This document shows, piece after piece, positions 16,258 to 24,190 of a stretch of 64,000 nt of DNA. This DNA comes from Azospirillum tabaci (GTDB lineage Bacteria; Pseudomonadota; Alphaproteobacteria; Azospirillales; Azospirillaceae), in assembly GCF_014596085.1 (NCBI RefSeq), contig NZ_JACCJY010000002.1, positions 1 through 64,000 of the forward strand, read 5' to 3'. Position 1 is the first letter of the stretch, and each line of letters starts with the position of its first letter. A program made the translations under genes and the position numbers. Below the pieces are notes generated by a model that saw only the letters and a program-made list of their open reading frames with translations, was not told the origin of the DNA and did not search any database.

Positions 16258-16668
16258 TCAGTCCTGCACGACCCGCTTGCGACCCAGTCCGAGCTTCGTG
16301 GCCATTTCCGACCGGGCCTTGGCGTAATTCGGGGCGACCATCGGATATTCCGCGGGCAAATTCCATTTGGTGCGGTAGTCGTCCGGAGACATGTCGTAAA
16401 CGGTCTTCAGATGCCGCTTCAGCATCTTCAGCTTCTTTCCGTCCTCGAGGCAGACGATGTATTCCGGGGTCACCGATTTCTTGATCGGCACCGCGGGGAC
16501 CAGTTCGGCCTTGGCCGGTGCGGCCTTTTCCTCGCCCAGGCCGTTGAAGGCCGCCTGCACGTTGAGGATCAGCGCCGGCAGGTCGGCGACGGGCACCGTG
16601 TTGTTGCCGACATAGGCCGCAACGACCTTGGCGGTCAGGGCCTGCAATTCCGATGCTTCGATGGTCAT
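16258..16668 (-). CDS. mucR: MucR/Ros-family transcriptional regulator
   Basis: A 136-residue regulator. The N-terminal helical half (oligomerisation part in the family) is followed by an Ala/Pro linker. The DNA-binding domain carries VCLEDGKKLKMLKRHL, then YDMSPDDYRTKWNLP and YPMVAPNYAKARSEMA. C73 and H86 are at zinc-ligand positions, but the second cysteine is aspartate (D76) and no second histidine follows in the expected place, as in other non-canonical MucR members. The family binds AT-rich promoters and controls polysaccharide, motility and cell-cycle genes. It is monocistronic, with its own terminator. Confidence 0.92.
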   Translation of the reverse strand: MTIEASELQALTAKVVAAYVGNNTVPVADLPALILNVQAAFNGLGEEKAAPAKAELVPAVPIKKSVTPEYIVCLEDGKKLKMLKRHLKTVYDMSPDDYRTKWNLPAEYPMVAPNYAKARSEMATKLGLGRKRVVQD

Positions 16669-16736
16669 GGCCGCGTTCAGCTCCGTTCCCCTGTGAGTCG
16701 GCTGATTTGAATCAGCCTTGATTCGGGCAATGTCGA

Positions 16737-17012
16737 TCAGACATTCACCACGTCGCGCAACTGCTTGGCTGGTTTGAATCGCGGCGCTTTGGACGCGGCG
16801 ATCCGCACCGCCTCGCCGGTGCGCGGGTTTCGCCCTTCGCGGGCGGCGCGCTCGGCAACCTCAAAAATGCCGAACCCGGCAAGACGCACCTCTTCGCCGC
16901 GGGCGAGTGCCGAGGAAATGCCTTCGAACACCGACTGGACGACCTTCGCCGCGTCGGATTTGCGGATGCCGGCGTTGGTCGCGATGGTCTCGATGAGCTC
17001 AGCTTGGTTCAT
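16737..17012 (-). CDS. hup: HU-family DNA-binding protein
   Basis: A 91-residue nucleoid protein. The family fold is clear: an N-terminal helix pair (MNQAELIETIATNAGIRKSD), the VRLAGFGIFEV strand, and the beta-arm signature GRNPRTGEAVRI, ending with SKAPRFKPAKQLRDVVN. It binds and bends DNA without strict sequence preference. The start ATG follows CAGGAG. It is upstream of mucR on the same strand and divergent from terC. Confidence 0.93.
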   Translation of the reverse strand: MNQAELIETIATNAGIRKSDAAKVVQSVFEGISSALARGEEVRLAGFGIFEVAERAAREGRNPRTGEAVRIAASKAPRFKPAKQLRDVVNV

Positions 17013-17384
17013 GCGAAACTCCTGGTGCCTTCGCGCGTGTGGATTTTCACGTGTTCTTGGCAGATCGAATCCATTAGCACAAGAGCGATGGCCGGAAAGG
17101 CAACCCTAAGTGTTTTTCCAGTCATGAGTTCTTGCGGTCACTGTGGCCCGGATGCATCAAAAGGACCATCCGGTGCGGCACAACGGTGCCGCGTGACTGC
17201 CAAAGGAAGGATGTTCTCTGGGAAAAGTCGATCGACTCGCGGACTGCGGATCTTGAACGGACTATGGGCAACACCATTTGCGTGGCGTTCGGGTCCGGGC
17301 CCCTCTGACGGCTGAGGCGTCGGCCGTGATGTCGGATACCGCTTGAATTCACTGCAGACGCAGCGCAATCAAGTGGGTCTTGTT
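17013..17384. other. Intergenic region hup-terC with branched inverted repeats
   Basis: A 372-bp stretch without a gene. At 17137-17197 an outer stem (GTCAC / GTGAC) encloses two perfect 7-bp hairpins: CCGGATG / CATCCGG (17148-17154 and 17167-17173) and GCGGCAC / GTGCCGC (17175-17181 and 17186-17192). Further on, AGTCGATCGACT at 17226-17237 is a perfect 12-bp palindrome. The layout could be a structured leader for terC or operators for either gene. I could not match it to the manganese-sensing yybP-ykoY consensus. Confidence 0.5.
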
Positions 17385-18374
17385 ATGGATTCCCTTATCG
17401 CTCCCGTCTTTCTCGATTTCATGGGAAAGCCGGCGTGGGTTTGGCTGACCTTCATCGGCCTCGTCCTGGCCCTGCTCGCCTTCGACCTCGGCATCCTCAG
17501 CCGCCGCGACCGTGAGATCGGCGTGAAGGAAAGCCTTCGCCTCTCCGCATTCTACATCTCCGTCGCCCTTCTGTTCGGCGGCTGGGTCTGGTGGTCGATG
17601 GGCGACACCGCGGCGGCGCAGTACTACACGGGCTTCTTCATCGAAAAGAGCCTGTCCCTCGACAATGTCTTCGTCATTTCGCTGATCTTCACCTACTTCG
17701 CGGTCCCGCGCGCCTACCAGCACCGCGTGCTGTTCTGGGGCATCCTGGGTGTGATCGTGATGCGTGGCCTGATGATCGCCGCCGGCGCCGCCCTGGTCAG
17801 CGAGTTCCACTGGGTGCTCTATGTCTTCGGCGCCTTCCTGCTGATCACCGGCTTGAAGATGCTGTTCGCAGTGGACAAGGAGCCGGACCTCGCCAACAAC
17901 CCGGCGCTGCGCTTCCTGAACCGGCACCTGCGGATCACCGACGGCTTCCGCGGCCAGAACTTTTTCGTGCGGGAGACGGGTCCTGACGGGCGGTCCACGC
18001 TCTACGCCACGCCTCTCTTCCTGGCGCTGATGATGGTCGAATTCGCCGACCTGATCTTCGCGGTGGACAGCGTCCCCGCCATCTTCGCCATCACCACCGA
18101 CCCCTACATCATCTACACCAGCAATATTTTCGCCATCCTCGGCCTGCGCGCGCTCTACTTCGCGCTGGCGGCGATGGTGCACCGCTTCCGTTACTTGAAA
18201 TACGCGCTGGCGCTGGTGCTGGTCTTCATCGGCGGCAAGATCTTCTACACCCAGCTCTTCGGCAAGCCGGACCCGCTGATCTCGCTCGGCGTGACGCTGA
18301 CCCTGATCGCGGGCGGCGTGGTCGTCTCGCTTCTCAAGACGCGCAGCGAGGGGAAGCGGCTGCCGGCGGAGTGA
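17385..18374 (+). CDS. terC: TerC-family integral membrane protein
   Basis: A 329-residue membrane protein with about nine hydrophobic segments. It contains the two TerC-family signatures: FFIEKSLSLDNVFVISLIF and EFADLIFAVDSVPAIFAIT, with acidic residues inside membrane helices. Family members are linked to tellurium resistance and to manganese export coupled to secreted metalloenzymes. ATG 17385 gives the usual start (MDSLIAPVFLDFMGKPAWVW); a TTG at 17343 would add 14 residues. No strong ribosome-binding site is visible for either. The upstream structured region may regulate it. Confidence 0.88.
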   Translation: MDSLIAPVFLDFMGKPAWVWLTFIGLVLALLAFDLGILSRRDREIGVKESLRLSAFYISVALLFGGWVWWSMGDTAAAQYYTGFFIEKSLSLDNVFVISLIFTYFAVPRAYQHRVLFWGILGVIVMRGLMIAAGAALVSEFHWVLYVFGAFLLITGLKMLFAVDKEPDLANNPALRFLNRHLRITDGFRGQNFFVRETGPDGRSTLYATPLFLALMMVEFADLIFAVDSVPAIFAITTDPYIIYTSNIFAILGLRALYFALAAMVHRFRYLKYALALVLVFIGGKIFYTQLFGKPDPLISLGVTLTLIAGGVVVSLLKTRSEGKRLPAE

Positions 18375-18387
18375 CCACCGGCCTTCG

Positions 18388-18885
18388 TCAGCCGGTGAAG
18401 CCCAGGCGCTTCAGGGCGGCAATGCTCTCCTTCGCGCTGGTGTGGAGGATGAAGTCGCCGCCCGCCTGCGTCCAGGGGTCACGGGCCTTCTCGCGGTCGT
18501 CCACCAGAACGGTGCCCGGCCCGCCGTAGCGATGCTTGTCGCGGGCCATGCAGGTGATGACGCGCACATGGGAGCCCAGCATGTGGGCAACCCAGCGCCG
18601 CTTCTGCTCCGGCGCCCAGGAGCCGAGCGGCAGCCCGGTCAGGATGGTCGGCGCGTAAGGTTCGCAGAATCGCCAGAGGTCCTGCGCGTCGTGCATGAAC
18701 TCCAGCGTTCCGAAAAAATCGGGGTGGCGGGACAACTCGCGCCACATGACCTTCATCGGGATCTCCTCGGGGCGTTTTCCGGTGACCGCCTTCACGCCGC
18801 GATCGAAATCCGCCAGAACGCCGTCAAGGTCGAGAAACAGATCGGGTCTTTGCATCGTCTGCCTTGTCTTGTCCTTCCAGCTCAC
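18388..18885 (-). CDS. HAD-superfamily 5'(3')-deoxyribonucleotidase-like phosphatase
   Basis: A 165-residue protein of the small HAD nucleotidase group. Motif I is DLDGVLADFD, motif II lies at ILTGLP, and the terminal acidic motif is VLVDDREK. The size and the FFGTLEFMHDA region fit 5'(3')-deoxyribonucleotidases, which dephosphorylate dUMP or dTMP. The substrate is inferred. The GTG at 18885 follows GGAAGGG; an internal ATG at 18855 is an alternative start. It converges with terC, 13 bp away. Confidence 0.82.
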   Translation of the reverse strand: MSWKDKTRQTMQRPDLFLDLDGVLADFDRGVKAVTGKRPEEIPMKVMWRELSRHPDFFGTLEFMHDAQDLWRFCEPYAPTILTGLPLGSWAPEQKRRWVAHMLGSHVRVITCMARDKHRYGGPGTVLVDDREKARDPWTQAGGDFILHTSAKESIAALKRLGFTG

Positions 18886-19048
18886 CGCCCTTCCAACCCC
18901 GGGGCGGCCGGTGCGTCGCGCGGCGCCACGAACGGAAGGGTGTTGGCGACCGCGAAGGAAGAATACCGATCACCCGGAACCTTCGCCAGCCGGTCGGGTT
19001 GCACCCGAAGGCATAGGCGCATGGGACCGGCGCGGCAGGGGGGCATGG

Positions 19049-20191
19049 ATGACGGTCATAGGCATTTCCGGATCTTACGGCGGCTTGAATCTGGGTGACG
19101 AGGCGATCCTCACCTCGGCCATCCAGCAGCTGCGCGCCACGGTGCCCGGGGTTGAGGTGGTTGTCTTCTCCCGCAACGCCGCCCACACGCGCGAGAATCA
19201 CGCGGTGGACCGCGTATTGAATCCGCGGGAAGCCATGCGGGACGAGATCACTCCGGAGGTCGAGCGGCTCGACCTGCTCCTCCTGGGCGGCGGCGGCATC
19301 CTCTACGACAGCGAGGCGCAGACCTACCTGCGCGAGGTCACCATCGCGCAGAGGCTGGAGGTCCCGACCTACACCTTCGCCATCGGTGTCGGTCCGCTGA
19401 GTGACCGGGTGGAGCGCGACGCGGTGCGCGAGGGGCTGAACCGCATGACCGGCATCACCGTCCGCGAACCGAGCGCCAAGCGGCTGATCGAGGAGATCGG
19501 CGTGCAGGTGCCCGTGACGGTCACCGCCGATCCGGCGCTGCTTCTGAAGCCGGAGCCCTTCACCGAGGAGATGCTGGCCGAAGCCGGCATCCCGCGCGGC
19601 CGCCCACTGGTCGGCTTGTCGGTGCGCGAGCAGGGTGCCGCCGCGCCGGAACTCAGCGACGCGGCCTATCACCAGCTTCTGGCCGAGGCGGCGGACTACA
19701 TCGTGCAGCGCTTCGGTGCCGACGTTGTGTTCGTTCCCATGGAGCGCGCCGACGTGCGGGAGGCGCACCGGGTGATGGGCCGCATGGCGGTGTCGGAGCG
19801 TGCCCATCTGCTGCAGTACCGCTACACGCCGCGCCAGATCATCGGATTGATGGATCACTTCGAAATGGCCGTGGGGATGCGGCTGCATTTCCTGATCTTC
19901 GCGGCCATCACCGGCACGCCGCTGATCGCGCTGCCCTACGCCTCCAAGGTGTCGGATTTCCTGTCCTCGGTGGGGCTGGAGCCGCGGGCGACCGTGTCCC
20001 ACACCACCGCCGGAACCTTCCTCGCCGACCTCGACCGCCTGTGGGATCACCGCGCGGAGCAGAAGGGACTGCTGCGCGACCGGATTCCCGTGCTGATGGA
20101 GCGCGCCCGTGAGACGGCGCCGCTGGCCCTGCGGACGGTGGCGCCGCGCGCGGAAGCGGCGGCCAAGGCGGCGGTCGAGCCGGCGGAATGA
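19049..20191 (+). CDS. Polysaccharide pyruvyl transferase family protein
   Basis: A 380-residue protein with the family N-terminus (GISGSYGGLNLGDEAI), a central LLLLGGGGILYD loop and the C-terminal GMRLHFLIFAAITGTPLIAL segment, as in CsaB and WcaK-type proteins. Members attach pyruvate ketals to surface polysaccharides. The acceptor here is unknown, and no polysaccharide cluster surrounds it. The ATG at 19049 follows a G-rich SD-like run; longer in-frame extensions upstream are not coding-like. The downstream FAD oxidoreductase starts 15 bp after its stop. Confidence 0.87.
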   Translation: MTVIGISGSYGGLNLGDEAILTSAIQQLRATVPGVEVVVFSRNAAHTRENHAVDRVLNPREAMRDEITPEVERLDLLLLGGGGILYDSEAQTYLREVTIAQRLEVPTYTFAIGVGPLSDRVERDAVREGLNRMTGITVREPSAKRLIEEIGVQVPVTVTADPALLLKPEPFTEEMLAEAGIPRGRPLVGLSVREQGAAAPELSDAAYHQLLAEAADYIVQRFGADVVFVPMERADVREAHRVMGRMAVSERAHLLQYRYTPRQIIGLMDHFEMAVGMRLHFLIFAAITGTPLIALPYASKVSDFLSSVGLEPRATVSHTTAGTFLADLDRLWDHRAEQKGLLRDRIPVLMERARETAPLALRTVAPRAEAAAKAAVEPAE

Positions 20192-20206
20192 CGAAAGGAG
20201 TCAGTC

Positions 20207-21631
20207 TTGCCAGTCCTGCCATGTCCCCCGAACCCTGAAACCGTCACCCTGCCGCCGCGCCGCGCCATGAAGGTGGCGCGCTGCCACGTGCTCGTCGTCG
20301 GCGGCGGCCCGGCCGGCATGGGGGCGGCGATCGGCGCCGCCCAGTCGGGAGCCGACACCATCCTGGTGGAACGCTACGGTTTTCTCGGCGGCAACGCCAC
20401 GGCGGCGCTCGTCATGCCCTGGATGAGCTTCTACACGCAGCGCGGTTCGGTGGCGGTGGTCGACAACACGCGCCTGATGCCGCAGGACCATGGACCCGGC
20501 GAGCCGGTGGTGGGCGGGGCGCTGGCCGTCTTCCTGGGGCGCCTCTACACCAACCAGGGGGCCATTCCGCCCTCGCCCGACACCGGCTTCACCGTTCCCT
20601 TCGATCCGGAGGTGCTCAAGGTCACCGCTCAGCAGATCCTCGACGAGGCCGGGGTGAGGGTGCTGCTGCACGCGTTCGCCTCCACCGTCCTCGGCGAGCC
20701 GGGGAAACCCGACGCGGTGGTCTTCGAGACGAAGTCCGGCCCGGTGGTCATCGAGGCCGACGTGATCGTGGACTGCACCGGGGACGGCGACATCGCGGCG
20801 CTGGCCGGCTGCGACTACGAGGTCGGGCGGGAGGAGGACGGGCTGACCCAGCCGATGACTCTGATGTTCCGCATGGTCGGCTTCGACCACGACGCCTTCA
20901 GCGGCTATGTGCGGGAGCATCCGACGCAATGGCGCGGCGTGCACGGGCTGTGGGACCTCGTGTCCAAGGCCACCGCCAACGGCGACCTCGATCTGGCGCG
21001 CGAGGACATCCTGTTCTTCGCCACCACCCACCCCGGAGAGATCGCCCTGAACTGCACGCGCGTGACCGGCGCTCTGGGCACCGACGTCTTCGACCTGACC
21101 CGCGCGGAGTGGGAGAGCCATCGGCAGGCCGCGCAGATCGCCAATTTCCTGCGCAGGTACGCCCCCGGATTCGCCGAAGCCTACACCTGCCAGACCGGCA
21201 CTGGAATCGGCATCCGCGAGACGCGGCGCATCGTCGGCGACTATGCCATGACCGCGGACGACGTGCTGGGGGCGGCGAAGTTCAAGGACGCCATTGCGCG
21301 GGGCACCTATCCGGTGGACATCCACAGCCCCACGGGCCGCGGCACGGTGCTGAAGCGCGTGCCCTCCGGCGAATGGTACGAGGTGCCGATGCGCGCCCTG
21401 CTGCCCAAGGGAACGGAGAAGCTGCTGGTGGCCGGGCGCTGCATCTCCGGCAGCCACGAGGCCCACTCCTCCTACCGGGTGACGCCCACCTGCATGGCGA
21501 CGGGGCAGGCCGCCGGGGTCTGCGCGTCGATGGCGGCGCGGCGCGGCGAGCGCACCCGCGACATTCCGGTCGGCGCCATCCAGCGCGAGCTGCTGCGCCA
21601 AGGCGCCCTGCTGCGCGAGCCGGAGGCGTAA
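20207..21631 (+). CDS. FAD-dependent oxidoreductase
   Basis: A 474-residue protein of the FAD-dependent oxidoreductase group that reads like pfam12831 members. The dinucleotide-binding loop VLVVGGGPAGMGAA lies at about 28-41, VDCTGDGDIAALAGC is a second FAD contact, and the C-terminus has the SGSHEAHSSYRVTPT segment. The likely start is TTG 20207, six bases after AAAGGAG; the first ATG (20267) has no ribosome-binding site. Substrate unknown. It probably forms a pair with the pyruvyl-transferase-like gene just upstream. Confidence 0.82.
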   Translation: MPVLPCPPNPETVTLPPRRAMKVARCHVLVVGGGPAGMGAAIGAAQSGADTILVERYGFLGGNATAALVMPWMSFYTQRGSVAVVDNTRLMPQDHGPGEPVVGGALAVFLGRLYTNQGAIPPSPDTGFTVPFDPEVLKVTAQQILDEAGVRVLLHAFASTVLGEPGKPDAVVFETKSGPVVIEADVIVDCTGDGDIAALAGCDYEVGREEDGLTQPMTLMFRMVGFDHDAFSGYVREHPTQWRGVHGLWDLVSKATANGDLDLAREDILFFATTHPGEIALNCTRVTGALGTDVFDLTRAEWESHRQAAQIANFLRRYAPGFAEAYTCQTGTGIGIRETRRIVGDYAMTADDVLGAAKFKDAIARGTYPVDIHSPTGRGTVLKRVPSGEWYEVPMRALLPKGTEKLLVAGRCISGSHEAHSSYRVTPTCMATGQAAGVCASMAARRGERTRDIPVGAIQRELLRQGALLREPEA

Positions 21632-21644
21632 GGCTTCCTTGGGA

Positions 21645-22985
21645 TCAGCGCATCGCGAAGAGTTCCTGGTGGAAGCGCTGGTCCACCGGCAGGCCGTGGG
21701 CCGCGAAGTCCTGCCGCTGCGCCTGCCCGAAGCCGACCGGGCCGCAGAACCAGACGCTGGCGTCACGCCATTCCGGCGCCACGGCACGGATGCGCTCGCC
21801 ATCCAGCCGGCCATCGCGGCTGTCGACCAGGACATGCGGGCGAACCCCCGCCGCCGCGGCGTCGGCGGTGAGCTTCGCCATCGCTCCTTCATCGTAATCG
21901 CTGGTGGTGTGGAAGAAATCGATGGTTTGCGGCGGCCGTTCAGGGAGTGTCGCCAGGAACTTCATGCGGGCGATGAAGGGCGTGACTCCGATGCCGCCGC
22001 CCACCCAGATCTGGCGCGGGCAGGAGTCGTCGAAGGTGAAACACCCATAAGGTCCCTCTATCGTCACCGCTTGGCCAACCGTCAGCCGCTCCCGCAGCCG
22101 CCGGGTGTGGTCGCCCAGTTCCTTGACCACGAAGGTGATGCGGCGGTCGGTGTCGCTCCAGGCCGAGGCGATGGTGTAGGGATGGGCGCCCTCCGCGGTG
22201 TCCGAGGTCGCAAAGGCGAATTGGCCCGTCTTGTGCCCCGGGCAGCCCTGGGGAACGTCGATCGCGACCTCAAGCGTGCGCACGCCCGGAAAGTAATGAA
22301 GCGCGCTGATGGTGCCGGAAATCCGCCGGTCGGCGGCGACACGGCCGAGAAGCACGACGGCGGCGGCCCAGGCGCTGGCGGTGAGCAACAGCGCCATGAT
22401 CCAGCCGATCGGCGAACTCCAACAGGCGAATTTGGTCAGCACGACTGCGTGGAAAACCAGCACGAGATTGGCAATCGCCAGCAAACGGTGCGTCTTGAAG
22501 AACAGCCGGTAGGGAAGGCGCTTGAACAGCGCCAGCGCGATCAGCAGCACGGCCGCGTAGAAGGCCCATTCGCCGAGCCATTCGGCGGTGCCACGCAGAC
22601 TCTGGAACGACTGCTCAAGGGGATTTTCGGGAATGGCACGCGGACCCCGTTGCGGCCGGGTCAGCCATCCCCAGCCCACCGCCCATTTCGGCCCCTGGGC
22701 CCAAAGCCAATGGACAATCGCACCAACGAGCGCGGCGATGCCCAGCCATTTGTGCAGGCGGTACATCTTGTCGAGACCGCCGAACCACGCTTCCGGCCAT
22801 TGCGGCCGCAGCGCCAGGATCATCGCCATAGCCATGCAACCGATGGCAATGATCCCGCTGTACTGAACCAATTGGGCGCGAAGACCAAAAAATCCGTCCG
22901 GCAGAAACACTCCAGGTTCGGCGGCAAGCCACAGAATCGTCAAAAGCGCTAAAACACCCGATAAAGACAGTTTGATTCTTGTCAT
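21645..22985 (-). CDS. Ferric-reductase-like membrane flavoprotein
   Basis: A 446-residue protein. The N-terminal half has about six membrane helices, with paired histidines in two of them (KMYRLHKWLG...IVHWLW and FKTHRLL...VFHAVV), the pattern of a bis-heme ferric reductase/NADPH-oxidase domain. The C-terminal half is a ferredoxin-NADP reductase module: HPYTIAS for FAD, IEGPYGCF for phosphate contacts, VGGGIGVTPF for NAD(P)H, and a WFCGP end motif. It moves electrons across the inner membrane; the acceptor is unknown. ATG 22985 follows GGAGG. Confidence 0.87.
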   Translation of the reverse strand: MTRIKLSLSGVLALLTILWLAAEPGVFLPDGFFGLRAQLVQYSGIIAIGCMAMAMILALRPQWPEAWFGGLDKMYRLHKWLGIAALVGAIVHWLWAQGPKWAVGWGWLTRPQRGPRAIPENPLEQSFQSLRGTAEWLGEWAFYAAVLLIALALFKRLPYRLFFKTHRLLAIANLVLVFHAVVLTKFACWSSPIGWIMALLLTASAWAAAVVLLGRVAADRRISGTISALHYFPGVRTLEVAIDVPQGCPGHKTGQFAFATSDTAEGAHPYTIASAWSDTDRRITFVVKELGDHTRRLRERLTVGQAVTIEGPYGCFTFDDSCPRQIWVGGGIGVTPFIARMKFLATLPERPPQTIDFFHTTSDYDEGAMAKLTADAAAAGVRPHVLVDSRDGRLDGERIRAVAPEWRDASVWFCGPVGFGQAQRQDFAAHGLPVDQRFHQELFAMR

Positions 22986-23129
22986 GGCGACATCCTCCGT
23001 GTCGGCCACCGTCAAGGTGTGGATGGAGGGGTGTTTTGCTGCGACCCTCGCGGTGACAAGCCAATTATGATCATCCCAGCCATTCGGATGTCTGGCCACG
23101 GCTCCAGCGGGGGATGTCGAAGAATCCGG

Positions 23130-24155
23130 CTACTTGCGAATCCAGACCTTGGTTTCCATGAAGCGGTTGGCGAGGAAGCGGTAGGTCTGCTTCTGCAGCT
23201 GCTCGATGGCGGTGGACTTTTCCAACGGGGTTGTGTCCCAGGCCTGGAGTATGTCCTCCCACTCCAGAAGCCGGGCGCGCAGGTCGTCGCGGATCTTGCG
23301 GATGAAGGTCACGGTGGTGTCGAACGCCTTCAGCGCGCCGAAGATCTCGCCGGTCTGCGCATCCGCCTGTTCGAAGACGGCGTCGTAGTCCTTCAGCGGC
23401 TTGCCCAGCAGGCCCTGCATGCGCGCGACCTCGTTGCACAGGGTGCGGTCGGTCCGGTAGATCTGGGTCAGCCGGTTCAGCTTGCCGCTGATGGCACGGA
23501 TGGCGTTGAAGCGGTCACGCAGCGCCTCGATGTAGGACAGCTCCTGAGTCAGATCCTCGATGCGGTCGGTCAGATACTGTTCGTAATTGTCCTTGAGATC
23601 GAGCTTTGCCGCGATGTCCGTGAAGGCGGCTTTGACGCGCTGCTTGGTCTGGGGATCCTCGACAATCTGTTCCAGCTCGTCGGCGTTCACCACGATCATC
23701 TCGCTTCCGGAGATCGAGGAGACGAGCTGCACCGTCAGGCGTCCCCGCGCGATGTTCCGGTGCTTCTCCTCCACCGACCAGGAGGCGCGGCCGTCCAGCA
23801 GCTCTCCCGGAATCTGCTCGCCGGGGCGGATCTGCTTCACATAGGCCAAGCCCTTTTCCACCACGTCCAGCAGCTTGGAGTCGCGGCTGTCCTCCTTGAT
23901 GTCGAAGGATTCCATCAGCGTGTTGAAGGGCAGGGCGGCCTTCAGATCGCCCAGCAGGATGTGGAGCACCGGTTGCTTGGAGGACGGGTCGATGCAGAAG
24001 AAGGCGCCGGATAGGCTGAACACTTTGTGTTCGAAATCGAAATGCGTATCCCGCATCGGCGCCGCGGGCGTTGCATCGGGCGGCGTTGCCGCGGCGGGTG
24101 TCGCCTCGGCGGCAGCTTCCATGCTTCCGGTTTCGGGATCGGGGACGTCGGGCAT
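23130..24155 (-). CDS. Uncharacterised coiled-coil-containing protein, 341 aa
   Basis: Not recognised. The first 35 residues are Ala/Pro/Thr-rich and likely disordered. A compact domain follows (starting FDFEHKVFSLSGAFFCID, with DPSSKQPVLHILLGDLKAAL). The second half is strongly helical with heptad-like spacing (LTDRIEDLTQELSYIEALRD, LNRLTQIYRTDRTLCNE, up to FLANRFMETKVWIRK). No signal peptide, membrane segment or catalytic motif is visible. It starts 35 bp after the puuB stop on the same strand, so co-transcription is likely, but the ribosome-binding site is weak. Confidence 0.7.
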   Translation of the reverse strand: MPDVPDPETGSMEAAAEATPAAATPPDATPAAPMRDTHFDFEHKVFSLSGAFFCIDPSSKQPVLHILLGDLKAALPFNTLMESFDIKEDSRDSKLLDVVEKGLAYVKQIRPGEQIPGELLDGRASWSVEEKHRNIARGRLTVQLVSSISGSEMIVVNADELEQIVEDPQTKQRVKAAFTDIAAKLDLKDNYEQYLTDRIEDLTQELSYIEALRDRFNAIRAISGKLNRLTQIYRTDRTLCNEVARMQGLLGKPLKDYDAVFEQADAQTGEIFGALKAFDTTVTFIRKIRDDLRARLLEWEDILQAWDTTPLEKSTAIEQLQKQTYRFLANRFMETKVWIRK

Positions 24156-24190
24156 GAGCGGGGACCGGAAGCGGGAATGGGACGGGCAGG

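Noticed and set aside
17137-17384. A yybP-ykoY (manganese) riboswitch before terC
   Set aside because: The position would be suitable, but I could not find the conserved GGGGAGUA-type loop or the matching second loop. Kept only as an unclassified structure.
18695-19048. A 118-residue N-terminal extension of the pyruvyl transferase-like protein
   Set aside because: The extension overlaps the HAD gene on the other strand and has no coding character. The family N-terminus starts exactly at ATG 19049 with a G-rich SD-like run.
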